From Marasmius tenuissimus (lineage: Eukaryota; Basidiomycota; Agaricomycetes; Agaricales; Marasmiaceae): 64,000 nt of DNA. Under the pieces are notes generated by a model. The model saw nothing but the letters and a program-made list of their open reading frames with translations. It was not told the origin of the DNA and did no database searches. The stretch spans positions 372,001 through 436,000 of the forward strand of contig JAQOTA010000061.1 of assembly GCA_029532415.1 (NCBI GenBank). The letters are read 5' to 3'. The position numbers and the translations under genes were made by a program. Positions 33,765 through 44,327 of the stretch are shown one piece after another. How positions within the stretch are numbered: the first letter of the stretch is position 1; each line of letters begins with the position of its first letter.

Positions 33765-34928
33765 CAAGATGTATTCAGTTTGGACGCAAATTGGACCACG
33801 ACTGATCAAAGCTGAGTTCGACCTTCGTGCCAAAAGGCTCTTATCCGGTATGCGCAGCACACTGAATCCTGCCGTTGATGCCGTCGTCACAGGCGGCCCT
33901 TCTGGCGAAACTCAACGCCCTGCCTTTCTTGTATCCCGTTGCGAACTGATCACCCAACGCTACATCTCATACAAACGTTCACTCTCTCCGATCGCGTGGC
34001 ACAGTTCTCTACTCCCGTCTGTAGAGGCCGTGTGATGTTTATCGTCGATGAGACGCATCATCGCGTTACCAGAAAAGGCCGAGGTCACACCTAAGATGAT
34101 CCAGAGGAGCAGGAGCTGGACGAGTGTATTAAACAATCCTGGGGCGGAGGACACGTTTACCTATGAGCTCGAATCAGCCTTGGACCGGTTCAAACGCGGA
34201 CTCAGCTCCCACGGTGAGCGGGAAGATCTAGCAAACTTACAAGGAAAATGCTTGGTTTGCCAACGGGTCTTCAGTTCAGCGTGGACGTCGATACGACACT
34301 CCACAGGCTCCTGTTTTCTGGATGCTCCTAGGATTTTTGACTCGAGTTGTGCCCGTGAGGGAATGGTGTCTGTCTTCCGCTCACGGTCAGCCATCGGACT
34401 TGTGTGGACTACTTTGGGTGTGGAGAGGATGTTTGACCCCCAAGTGGGCGAGATGGATGGGAGAGGGGAGTGGTATAGGTGCTTAAAGTGTCCCGATGGG
34501 TGCTTCATTGGGACGTGGAGTGTGTAGGTGGCTTTTCTCGTTCTTCGCCTTCAAGCTCACGTTTCTGACACTTGACACTTTCTATTCGGGTAGATCATTC
34601 ATGCTTTCCAAGAAAATGCTACTGGCAGTCCCTTAAAGCACGAAGACGTACAAGACCAGATTGACAACCCGGTATTCCAGATCCTCAAGCCAGATGAGGT
34701 ACGAGAGATGAACCTCAAGGACGACCGAGAGTGTTGGTCATGTGCCCGTTGTACTGTCAGCGCCGAACGACTTTGGACGAGGGAAGTTGTAGCGGAGCAT
34801 TTGAGGAATAAGTGAGCGGTCTCTCTCTCATACACACCTCAAAGCCGCCTCACTGAAAGTTTTTTTTCAGGCATCGAATCCTGGAGCCGCGAGTTCCAGG
34901 GGACTTCTGTCACGCGGCTTCAGCATGA
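33765..34928 (+). pseudogene. F-box/zinc family copy C, 5' truncated
   Basis: The copy begins exactly at a conserved splice acceptor (TATTCAG) with the large exon of the family (VWTQIGPRLIKAEFDLRAKRL) and is close to gene B. The F-box, the four-cysteine site and six upstream exons are missing. It has a TGA at 34034-34036 where the family has Trp (EAV-stop-CL), and a 4-bp loss in the GTWREC motif that kills the splice donor region. The C2HC finger (CLVCQRVFSS) and the CWSCARC cluster remain, and the ending is altered (FCHAASA). Confidence 0.85.
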
Positions 34929-35079
34929 TCTGGCAGGGGGCCTGACGAGGATTGACGCTCCCTAGCCACGGGTCCTATAGCAATGGTAAAAAGCGCCTCT
35001 TGGTTACACAGTTCTATTACAAACGACCCATGTCCGTTATCATGATACATAGCTAATATGTGATTGAGTAATTTGCACC

Positions 35080-35410
35080 CTTCCCAAGCGGCCAAAGAAT
35101 TCACAGCGTGGTTTCAGGGGACAAGCCCAGTATCCACACACTGGCACTTGAAGTCACTCAGTCGAACCCGAATTTGCCCTAGCCGCCTCAAGGATTAGAC
35201 AGAAGATATCACTCATCGAAAGCTGATGCGTTTCACAGGTCCCAAACGAAAGACTAAAGTTCGAGCACTCACCGACTGGACCAGCGAGAAACATCACTCG
35301 ACCCGGAGCACCGGAAGAACTCGCCACATCTTTAGAGGGTTTTACAGCGTGTACCGGATGTAGAAAACTGTCAAGAGAAAAAATTGTAATAAAACCACCG
35401 GAAATGTATA
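35080..35410. repeat. Duplicated flank of tRNA-Arg copy 3
   Basis: This is the partner of 20250-20538, with the shared blocks GGACAAGCCC, ACCGACTGGACCAG, GGAAGAACTCGCCACATCTT and TGTCAAGAGAAAAA. A weaker match precedes the copy at 14603. Confidence 0.55.
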
Positions 35411-35506
35411 TGACCACCGCAGGGGTCGAACCTGCAATCTCCTGATTACAATCACTCTCCATACATGTTATCGTAGTCAGACGCGATGCCATTTCGCCAG
35501 GCGGCC
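35411..35506 (-). tRNA. tRNA-Arg(ACG) with 24-nt intron
   Basis: An intact cloverleaf on the minus strand: acceptor GGCCGCC/GGTGGTC, D-arm GCGAAATGGCATCGC, anticodon stem TCTGA/TCAGG with loop CTACGAA (ACG, reading CGU, CGC and CGA by inosine), T-arm GCAGG-TTCGACC-CCTGC, discriminator A. The intron sits one base 3' of the anticodon, the canonical place. The A and B boxes of the internal promoter are preserved, and a TTTT run follows about 16-20 nt downstream. Confidence 0.9.
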
Positions 35507-36399
35507 TATGTACAACATACCAATCAATACCGATAGAGCTGTCAATAATGGCCGTTCCAAACCCAGCAAAGCAAAGCTCCGCCGCCGAACCTCGAGTAAA
35601 CTGAGTCACAGAGAAACTAGAGCAGTAAGGGGGAGAGTGCGTGTGTGGATAAACCTAGTCAGAAAGAAGGGGTAGTATTATATTAACAACGAAACGAAGG
35701 AAGAAGAATTGACTAGATTGCCTTCGGAGGAAGTGGGTGGCGAATCCGATATCGTCAAACCATTTTCTCAAGTTCGCGATGCTTCCCATCATGAAAACAT
35801 GTTCATGCCGACGACGGTTTCCGTCTATCCCATCTACACACCAACACACACATTCTTCCCCTTCCTCTACCAGCGATACCCGTAGTTCGGATCGAAAGAG
35901 CATCAAACGTAGGGCCGGGGGCAATCACGATGACAGGAGACATTATGATTGGGAGGGGGCCCCACAAGCCGAGACCAACACGAAATGCTTCTTCCGAGCA
36001 CGAAGCATCGTGACTGGGCAACCAATCCAGCAAAATCAGTTCATGGAGTACGGCAGTTGGGATATATCCATGGGGTACTATAGCTGGAGGAGACCGCTGG
36101 GTCGGGGATGCACGAGCTGGAGATATGTGTTGCTCTGAAGCCCTGCCTTGGAAGGTAATCACAAAACTGCCGGGAGGGTACGCTAGCGCGAGAAGCCATG
36201 GCGCTAGGCCGAAGAGCTCGATGAAGATGGCGAACTCAAGGGGTTCTTCCTACGTCAAACGTAGTCGCACTCTCCGCTCGCAGATGGATGGTGAGAAATG
36301 GATGGTCCAGATGGCTCGAGTGTAGGAATCAAGAGGTAATCTTCGTTAATGAGGAACGTTGGCGGATTGGTCAACTAGGAGGTGCAGCTAGATAGACCA
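35507..36399. other. No recognised gene
   Basis: Frames of 90-130 codons on both strands show no known domain. The stretch lies between the tRNA and the duplicated segment. Confidence 0.3.
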
Positions 36400-37215
36400 T
36401 GAAAACGAGATCATCAGACAAGTGAGGAGAGACAAACTGGGAAGTACGCACAATTTGGCTGTCCATTCGAGCTGCTGAATTCCGAACAAGGCGCCCTCCA
36501 ACGCACAACCCCCACTTCCTTGCCCTATCTGACAATCCCACCCTTGGCCACTGGAAGGAGAGTATGTCGTCGAACACCACCATGTATCGTCCCCGGTGTA
36601 CGTCCTACGGCCACTTGAACGCTCGGCGGTGACCAAAAAGTAACCAGCAGGGTCCTTTCCATTATCATACTCGGAATACGGGTAAAACCCAGCGAAGCAG
36701 CACCGGTCCCAACAGGAGCATCACCGGATAGGCCTGCAATGAGCTTTCCTAGATGCCCGCGCGCAGTCTATTTGTGGGATGCATGCCGATGAATAATCTT
36801 TGGCGTGGAGAAATTGTGACGATTCCAACGTATTCATATGTTTGACATTATGAAAGGTTCTATGCAAATCCAAATCAGCCAAATCACTTAGTTGGGTATC
36901 AACTATAGGACGAACAGAAATTGTACGCGCCCATCGTTCACCCATCGAACGTATCAACCTCTTTCGAAGGGTACAAAAGCTGACATCGCTGGAGAGCGAA
37001 AGATGATGATAATTTCGTTAGCGAAAAGAGATCCAGGGCGACGATAATTGCAGGCGTACAGGTTATTGCAAAATTATTCCGAGTTTGCTCTTGATGGCGA
37101 GTGAAAGTCCAAAGCGAGGTCACGGCAGTCAGGAAGGAAAAGAAGTCTGTCACGGCTTGTCACCTCCGTAACAAGGAGTCGGCATTCGTCGGAGCACATC
37201 ATCCACGTATAATTC
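36400..37215. repeat. Degenerate duplicated segment, copy 2
   Basis: This is the partner of 15560-16560. On the minus strand the better preserved copy reads DPAGYFLVTAERSSG, TWWCSTTYSPSSGQGWDC and GCALEGALFGIQQLEWTAKL followed by a GTGCGT donor. That suggests a former cysteine-containing, perhaps secreted, protein. I do not recognise the family. Confidence 0.5.
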
Positions 37216-37517
37216 AGTCTACGACTCTTTCCACCTCATCATCTTGAGCCTCGAGGTATTCAAGCTGCTCTGTTGTGAGCCATTCCACGCTTCCGTCGCT
37301 TCCCTTACAGATAAAGTTCCAAAAAACAACATTCGCCCACCAGTGCCTACAAGACAAAGGAACCCCGATCGTTCCCCCGAGCTCCTACGTAAAAATAAAA
37401 AACCCCCTTTCCCCGATTCTCGATTCTCACCCGATGATGTATCACCTAAATCGACTGACGCAAAGCCAGTCATCATGATATTCGACATCAAATCGTCATC
37501 CTGGGTCTCTCAGAGTT

Positions 37518-37525
37518 TATATAAA
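37518..37525 (+). promoter_or_regulatory. TATA box of the TUDOR gene
   Basis: TATATAAA lies 68 bp before the ATG of the downstream gene. A related upstream region, without a clean TATA match, precedes the decayed copy near 40330. Confidence 0.6.
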
Positions 37526-37592
37526 CAGGACGGTCGCACCCAACAGTCCCAGCATTCCTACAACTCCCACTTCGAACCAAACCCAGTCTACC

Positions 37593-38020
37593 ATGTCTTC
37601 CTCCAAATCTTACAAAGTCAGTCGTTCCCCCTTTCTTCAATCCTCACAATCATACTCACCGTCTCCACGCACAGGTTGGTGATCACGTCGAATACCAGGC
37701 CATCGGCGGAGGCAACGTCGAGAACTCTACCACCTCGGGTGTTATCGTCGATATCATCGATGAGAAACGGCCTGCTGGTGACACGGGCGTTCAAGTCAAC
37801 GTAGGTTTCCTTCGAATCTCGTTCAAAGTAAAGAGAAGCTGATGATGTGGGTGTTATGGAGGCTTCCGAAGACGAACCCCGATTCTTGATTCGCAATGAC
37901 AATGTATGTTCCCTTTTACTTCGTCATACACTCGTGCTCAACGTAAATTTTCTTGTGCAGACTCAAAAGGAAACCCCGTACAAGGCTGCTAATATTGTCG
38001 GAGTCGTTGAGAAGGCGTAA
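37593..38020 (+). CDS. Small TUDOR-domain protein (Hva1 type)
   Basis: Four exons (37593-37616, 37675-37800, 37862-37903, 37961-38020) give 83 residues. The motifs VGDHVEYQAIGGGN, TSGVIVDIID and EPRFLIRNDNTQKETPYKA correspond to the hypervirulence-associated (Hva1) TUDOR family, whose members are short fungal proteins of unclear role. All introns have GT..AG ends and all junctions are in phase. A decayed copy lies 2.9 kb downstream on the same strand. Confidence 0.85.
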
Positions 38021-39279
38021 AAGTATATGTCATCGCTGATTTCTTGAAACCCTTTGTATTTTTTACCGCGCTCAATCGTAATGTACACTCAGTCTCTTCC
38101 AATCCCGAAAGGCTCCTCAGTTCGTGTTCTCACTCGCTTGCTGCTGAATCGGCTGATATCTACAACGCCGCACACCGTGTCTGGGCTGGAATCAACTTAC
38201 CATCCCAAGTCTGAATTCATCCTCTCAACCCCAAAGTACGTCTAGCACGTTTCCCTCACCAGCAGCTCCCACCTCGTCTTCATTATCTCGATATTTGAAA
38301 GCTCCAGAAGGAAGCGGTACCCATTTCGAATCACGAGCTATACGTCCCTAGCTAGCCACCCAAACTAAGACACTGGTAGCCAGTCCCTGCGATGAGGTGA
38401 GGCTTCAAGGGGGTGTGGTACTTATATGATACAGAGTACAGACGTTCAGTCGGAACACTATTTCCCCCAGTAAGTAACCTTTGCTCAGCACAGAAGGTGA
38501 GAAACAAACGATCAGACTCGCGTGGAATCCAGATGATCCTAGAGAGAAATCCAGTCAAGCAACGTTGGTCAGAGTTACAAGCATATTCTGGTTGCCACAA
38601 CGTGAGCTGTGTAACTCGCATCGTTAGAAGGAAAAGAAGGATATCTATACTACTTACGGATTGATTAAGAGTTCCAGGAAAGATACTCGGTGAGCTGTAG
38701 CGGCTTGCTAACTTGGTCTTGGATAACGAGCCAACTCCCGGGCTTAGGAGCTTTCTACTTATGGAGGCCTATACAAAGAGTTTACCTCCTGATTATGGAC
38801 GTCGGGTTGGTTTGAGTGGAATCTGCATTCTCGGTAAATGCCGGACAGATCGCCGGCACATCACACAAAGTGTCACAAAGCCCTTAGCTTCCCTGGCTCC
38901 AAACCACCACCGTCCACGGAAGAAACCGTACTTCCGCTGAAAAGTTGGCCATACCCGACCCAGCCATCAATTAGATGGAACCTTCACCTTCTATGTAAAT
39001 GACGGAGTCAGCACACTGGTAACGGAGGAACTTGAAGAGGGTGAGAAGACGAGTCCTTCCGTGCTGATAACTTTGGTTTGAGTGAGTACTGAGCACGAGT
39101 CCTTTCATGGGCTCCCGTGATTGATTATGAACCTCCCAGTGCAATCATCCAACAAGAACTTTTGTCCCTATTCCAACGAATAATGACGAAGTTCAGCCTT
39201 TTACTAAGTATGACTCTCGACGTGTACATGTTGTAAACCCCCTCTTTCCGCCTGACTCATCCCAGCTCCAACATGTTTT
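38021..39279. other. No recognised gene
   Basis: Short frames on both strands without known domains. The end of the stretch is the upstream flank of an F-box pseudogene. Confidence 0.3.
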
Positions 39280-40000
39280 CGACATAGGTTTTGAGCTTCC
39301 TCCCTCCCACCAAAATTACTCCTTCCCTTCACCCGCGTGAATCCCGTGGTTCGCTCTACACCTTAACCTTTGTCTGGGTACCTGCTACCCCCCAAGCTAT
39401 GGGAAGAGATGAACGAGGTATTGCCGGGGGTTACGCTCAAATTCAACATCTTCAATCTTCTATCGGAACCCAAAAGAAAGAAAAACCGTGTGAAAAGAGA
39501 TTGATTGAGCGCGGGTACAAAAAGCAAGGGTACGTTCAATGACAATCTCCAGTCACGCCAGATCAAAACAACTTTATCCAAGCTCGTTCGCGTTCGCACA
39601 AAGGTGCAGGTCTCTGCGACTGCATACAGAGTCCCTCCATTTCTTACTGACTTGCTCCAACTTGGGTGGCAAGAACAGCGCAGGCTCCTACTCGGACAGG
39701 CCAGAAACTGTGCCAATGATGGGGAATTCGCCACGGAACACAGAACGTATCTGAGGAGCCTTATTGCCGCGGGTGTTTTGCTCTGATCTTCCTGAAGACC
39801 CGTCATTTTGTAACACTAGCCCTGTGGTCGTCTGCCCTCCAGCATGCAAGTTTATGTGACAAATGGATCAATGGACGGACGCCGAACCTCACAGATAAAA
39901 GGCCAATAGGTTTGCTGTGTATGTTCTTTATCTACCGGGCTTACATGTCCGCTCATCTTTTTTCCTCTCGTTCCAGTCTAAAAGGATGCGGGCTTTATGG
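39280..40000 (+). pseudogene. F-box/zinc family copy, heavily decayed
   Basis: Weak matches occur in family order. An F-box remnant (FLPP.., VWVPATPQAMG with DERG for the WEEMNEV motif) lies near 39290-39420. The helical exon (RNCANDGEFATEHRTYLRSLIAA against RKCANKEELKAYVQERKAYLERLLA) lies near 39665-39775. Part of the next exon (HASL..) is near 39843. Stops, frame changes and missing cysteine exons show that it is dead. Confidence 0.55.
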
Positions 40001-40462
40001 ACCCGGACAATGAGGGTATTTAGTATAGATACGACGGTCGGCCACAAACAGAGACGAGTGCGTACCTCTGCTTCATTCGTCGTCTACTTGTCTGTTTAGA
40101 CCGAGGGTAAAGGCTAGCGGCCTATTACCCTTCGATGGTATTCGAGTATTCCGTCTGATATACGAGAGACCCCCGAGGTAGAACTATTGTCAGGCGTTCC
40201 TACTACGTAAAAACACCCCTTCTCCAATTGTTACTGGATGAATGATTGATGATGCATCACCTAGATCGAGTAACGCAGAGTCAAGCCCTTCAACTTCATC
40301 ATGATCTCGTCGTATCGGGTCTTGCAGAGAGTATACAACGAGGATGGTCGACATTCGAAAAAACTACCTCCCAATTTTAAACTTCTCCCAGTCAAAGTTG
40401 AGTTTATAATAAGTTTATAATAAGTCAGTCGGGCCCTTGCGTTTAGTTTCCACGACTCACCT

Positions 40463-40776
40463 GTCAAGTACCAAGCCATCGGCGGAGGCAACGTTGAGAA
40501 CTCTACCGCCCTACGTGTTGTCGATATCTATTGGCGAGAAACACTCCCGCTTGTGAATGGGGTGTTCAAGTCTATGTGACTGCCTTCGTGATTGAAGCTG
40601 GGATAACCTTTGGCTGACGACAACCCATTCACTTCAGGCTTATGGAAGATGAGCCCCGCTTCTTGGTTCGCAACAATAAAGTAAGTCCATTATACTTCAT
40701 GTTGCGCGTTTCTCATCCTAATATTACCGTAGTTCCTGGCGTAGACTCAGAAAGAGACCCCGTACTACGCTACTGT
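40463..40776 (+). pseudogene. Decayed copy of the TUDOR gene
   Basis: The pieces KYQAIGGGNVENST, EDEPRFLVRNN and the splice-flanked QKETPYYAT-like ending correspond to exons 2, 3 and 4 of the gene at 37593. The middle of exon 2 has a frame change and stop, and exon 1 is not recognisable. The upstream flank 40200-40350 also matches that of the intact gene. Confidence 0.75.
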
Positions 40777-40877
40777 ACTTTCCAGACCCGCGCGGTCACG
40801 CCCGGTCAGGCCTCACGGGCAACGAGTAATGGGCACGGAAGTGTATAAATTCCACCCCGATTTCCTTATTCTACCGT

Positions 40878-43645
40878 CTATTTGCCCATCGAGATACTCA
40901 AATCGACTGACTCGCCCTCCACGTTCGAATTATCAGGCAATCTCTCATCATCAGCTGCATAAAAGAAATCCTTCGGGATTCTTGGCTCGCTGATGCCGTG
41001 CCTGCATATACAACAATGTCAGCCACCTAAATAAACGAAATAAAGGGTGAACTTCACTCACAGACCATCCAAATGCCTCACCATTTCCTCCTTTGTCGAC
41101 AGCTCCGCAACGTTCAGAGTACAGTAAGCGCACAACCAGCATTTCCTTCTATCCTTCAAGCCAAGTTGGCTCACTTCATCGTCGCTGAGAATTCGAAAGA
41201 CGGGATTATCAGTTCTCTGGTCCGCATGGGCTGTGTTCTCGGTCCTCCTTCCCTTGGATGCATTATGCCCTCCCCAATCGAAAGCGTGGATAAGCTTCAG
41301 CCAAAAAGATTCAGTGCAGATCGCTACGTGAACGAAAAAGGCTTACACATTCTCTCCACGTCCCCACGAATACTGGTTTCCCCGCATGGGTACCACTCTT
41401 ATCAGCCTCCATTTCCCCATCTCCACCCTCGGGTTTACACCTCAAACACCGATACCAAGCTCCTCTTTCATCCATCTCACTCGCTTTTACAGCATTAGGC
41501 GCATTATCACCACCAGTTCCCAGTACCCCGACGCCGAACGTCTCCACAAGCAGTCCACTAGAGGTCCTCGAATAAAACAACATCCTTTCATCACAAGGCG
41601 CCCCACAGAGCCTTACATCTACTTCGAAGAGACACTCTCCGTTCGTCAAGTGTCTTGCCAAAGTAAGCGGCGAAGTACCAATCCGATTGCAAAAATGACA
41701 TCGTCCTTGAATGTTAGCGGGGTCGAGATCCATCAGGACGTCTTTTTGAACTCCGAACCCTGAGTGCTGTTCCGAGTTGGACCAAACAGCGTATACATTG
41801 TCCTTTCGATGATCAGCCGAGGGGAAAAAATTATACATTGCAAGGTCCTTGACGCGATCGATGTATTGATGAATTTCGTAGGCGAATTGGTCATCTGTAG
41901 CTGCGGCTTGGACCATTTCTGGTGTAACGTCTACATCGCCGGGTAGAGCGATTATTGGTTTCATGGAGGGAAGATACCATGCAATATCGGCTGAGAGAAG
42001 GTTTCGCCATTCAGACGGTGGGATTGATCGTTTGTAGGCGAGATAACGATTGATGATGAGAGCACAGCGGGCGACTACAAAGGGGAAAACGGTGTAGGAC
42101 TCTGATGCCGCCGTCCGGGTTATTCTCGAGACGGCGGAAAAGTGGTCGATCAACAGCCACTTAGCGCGGGTATTGATGAGCTTCGTTCTATGTCTTTCTA
42201 ATTCTGCGATGAGAACTTGTAAGCCAGGACCCAGGAGACAACCACTTGAGCAGTAGATCTACTAAAACTCACCAGGCTCAGTCAAAGGCGTGTCGCTATC
42301 TAGATCCAAGTCATTCCCGTAATCCCAATAATCGTCGTGTGTGTAGCCCTGAGCACTTAGGCGTGCCCTGATCCTACATGTTCAAGATGTGGCAAGTAAA
42401 TCCATCAAGTCTACTTTGCAAATGGAAAAGACCAGATTTACGCATCAAATCTCGCCTCCCTCGCTCGTTTAGCCTCTTCCTGCTGCCAGTCACAGTCATC
42501 GTACACCCATGTAGAACATAGGTCGGCATGCTGGACCTCATCAGCCATTCCCAATATCTGGATGATAAAAGACTCAAAACTCACAGTAACGAGTCTTTCC
42601 AAATATTGCTCTCGTTCCTTGATGTACGCCTTTAGTTCTGATCGTTTCTTGCATGCTTTCATCTTGTTGAGAACGCGATCGACTTCCGAGCGACTGTAGT
42701 ACAGGTATTCGTCTGCCCCTTGGCCACCTACAATGAGAAAAGGGAAAACGAACCATCACCAATGTAGATCAACATAAAGTGTAGCAAGAGGATCATACCA
42801 GATGTAGGTTTGACAAGATCCAAAACCTTCAGGTTTTCGCCGGGATACTTACGTTTAAACCATAATCTACTGACACCGCTACGCGGTCTCAGCGGAGCGG
42901 AATAAGAGTGGACAGCGAAACGATCGTACTTGGATTTGACACACGAAAAACATATCCTCGCCATCAATATGAACTCAGTTTTCTCAACATTTACGCTGCC
43001 GCAAGACTAAGGAATCATATGTAAGCGCACGGCAATGGGCATTGGTATGTGTAGAGACGGGAAACATGGTCGTATGTACGCACCTGACAGTTAGTTCCCC
43101 CAAATAGCAACCTAGCCCACTCTACTTCTCCCATTCCTTCCCAAGGCTCGGGAGCTTGGCGTGACTTGCGAGCTTGAGTCCAGATAAATGCAGTATCGGC
43201 AGATAGGAACGTTGAACGGAAGTCACGGTTCACCCGAGTCAGAGATAACAGTGACTCCGGGGGAAGGTAACCGAAGATAGTGTAGAGAAGATCGAGTGGC
43301 ATGGTAAGCAAGAGTGTATAGAATCTGGCGCGTTTTTCCTTGTGCTGCTCTGCGCCGGAGGGGTGAGTAAAAGTATACGCTATTATTCAATCAGGCTAAT
43401 GAGAGGTAGTTCTCACCTGTATCATCTACATCAAATGAGCATTCACTCCTGACCCTCTTCAGGTTTCTCTTCGTCATTTGCCAATCATAGGCCTCATCGA
43501 TTGAGTACACGACCACATGCTCACTCGTCGGCGCCGAGTCATTGTCCGACTCTGATTCGGACTCTGAAACCTCCTCGTATGTCATGACGGGCATACTTTT
43601 CAGTCTAGAGGATTGTCGACGAGTGGTTGTCATACCTTCGTCCAT
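40878..43645 (-). CDS. F-box/zinc-site protein D (intact, 736 aa)
   Basis: Ten exons keep one frame (43645-43417, 43349-43084, 43006-42930, 42878-42799, 42727-42585, 42530-42442, 42373-42273, 42215-41347, 41294-41062, 41001-40878). The basic, acidic-rich N-terminus (TRRQSSRLKSMP, SESESESDNDS) recalls a nuclear protein. The F-box is at about 90-135 (MPLDLLYTIFGYLPPESLL). Cysteines C164-x2-C167-x16-C184-x2-C187 follow, then the helical exon (VLNKMKACKKRSELKAY), the C2HC finger (CHFC-x12-H-x5-C), YRCLRC and CWLCAYC. A role as an SCF substrate receptor is inferred from the F-box. It sits in tandem with gene E on the same strand, with clear but considerable divergence, so the duplication is older than that of A and B. 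Confidence 0.88.
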
Positions 43646-43844
43646 TGGCGTTTGTCTTGTTCAGTGTCTGGGGGGATGATCTATAATCAGTGACCGGCGG
43701 GGTTGTTGGTTTATATCTCATACGATGGTCGCTCTGAGTCATACTCCAGTCATATGCTACTGTATGGGCGGAAGTTGTGAGGGCAATGTAACCTCGGCTC
43801 CAGAACAAGCATTCATGATCATGATCAATTTCTCACACTTCGTA

Positions 43845-44039
43845 CTGCCTTTTGCATAATTCTTCAGAGGTCGCACTCTGAAGACCTTTGTTTGTTTGGC
43901 TCAGAAATCTATTGGGACTCTATTGAAGCACTGAGCGCCCATCGTTGCCAGGAGCATCCAATAGAATTTCAATAGAATTCCAAGCCAAACAAACAGAAGT
44001 TTCGGAAGCTCGACCTCTGAAGAATTATGCAAAAGGCAG
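43845..44039. mobile_element. MITE with TA duplication (Tc1/mariner type)
   Basis: The 195-bp element has inverted ends of about 29 bp (CTGCCTTTTGCATAATTCTT on, mirrored at the right end), inner partial palindromes with TTTGTTTGGCT, and TA on both sides. It lies between genes D and E, close to the start of D. A TA target duplication is the mark of the Tc1/mariner superfamily. No coding capacity. Confidence 0.85.
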
Positions 44040-44327
44040 TACCGAGACCAGTCACTTCGCTACGCTCGTGAATTGTGCCTTGTTCTCACAGATATCAAGG
44101 ATCCTACCCACAAGCAGGCACGGCGGCAGCGCTTTCTACGTGGGTCCCTGCTCACGAATAGTAGATACTACTGCTCGTCCTTACTTGAGCCGAATTTTGC
44201 ATGGGCTGAGCAGGCAAATTGACCGTCCAGAATCAATGGCTGCCCTGTACGGTTGACGAACAGAAGGGATCTTTCGGCCAAACGAAAATGAGTGAGATAT
44301 ATGCTGTTATGTACCGAGTGGTATAAA

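Noticed and set aside
35154..35609. 151-codon minus-strand frame including the tRNA-Arg gene
   Set aside because: Most of its length is the tRNA and a duplicated non-coding flank. The other two copies of the flank have stops in this frame.
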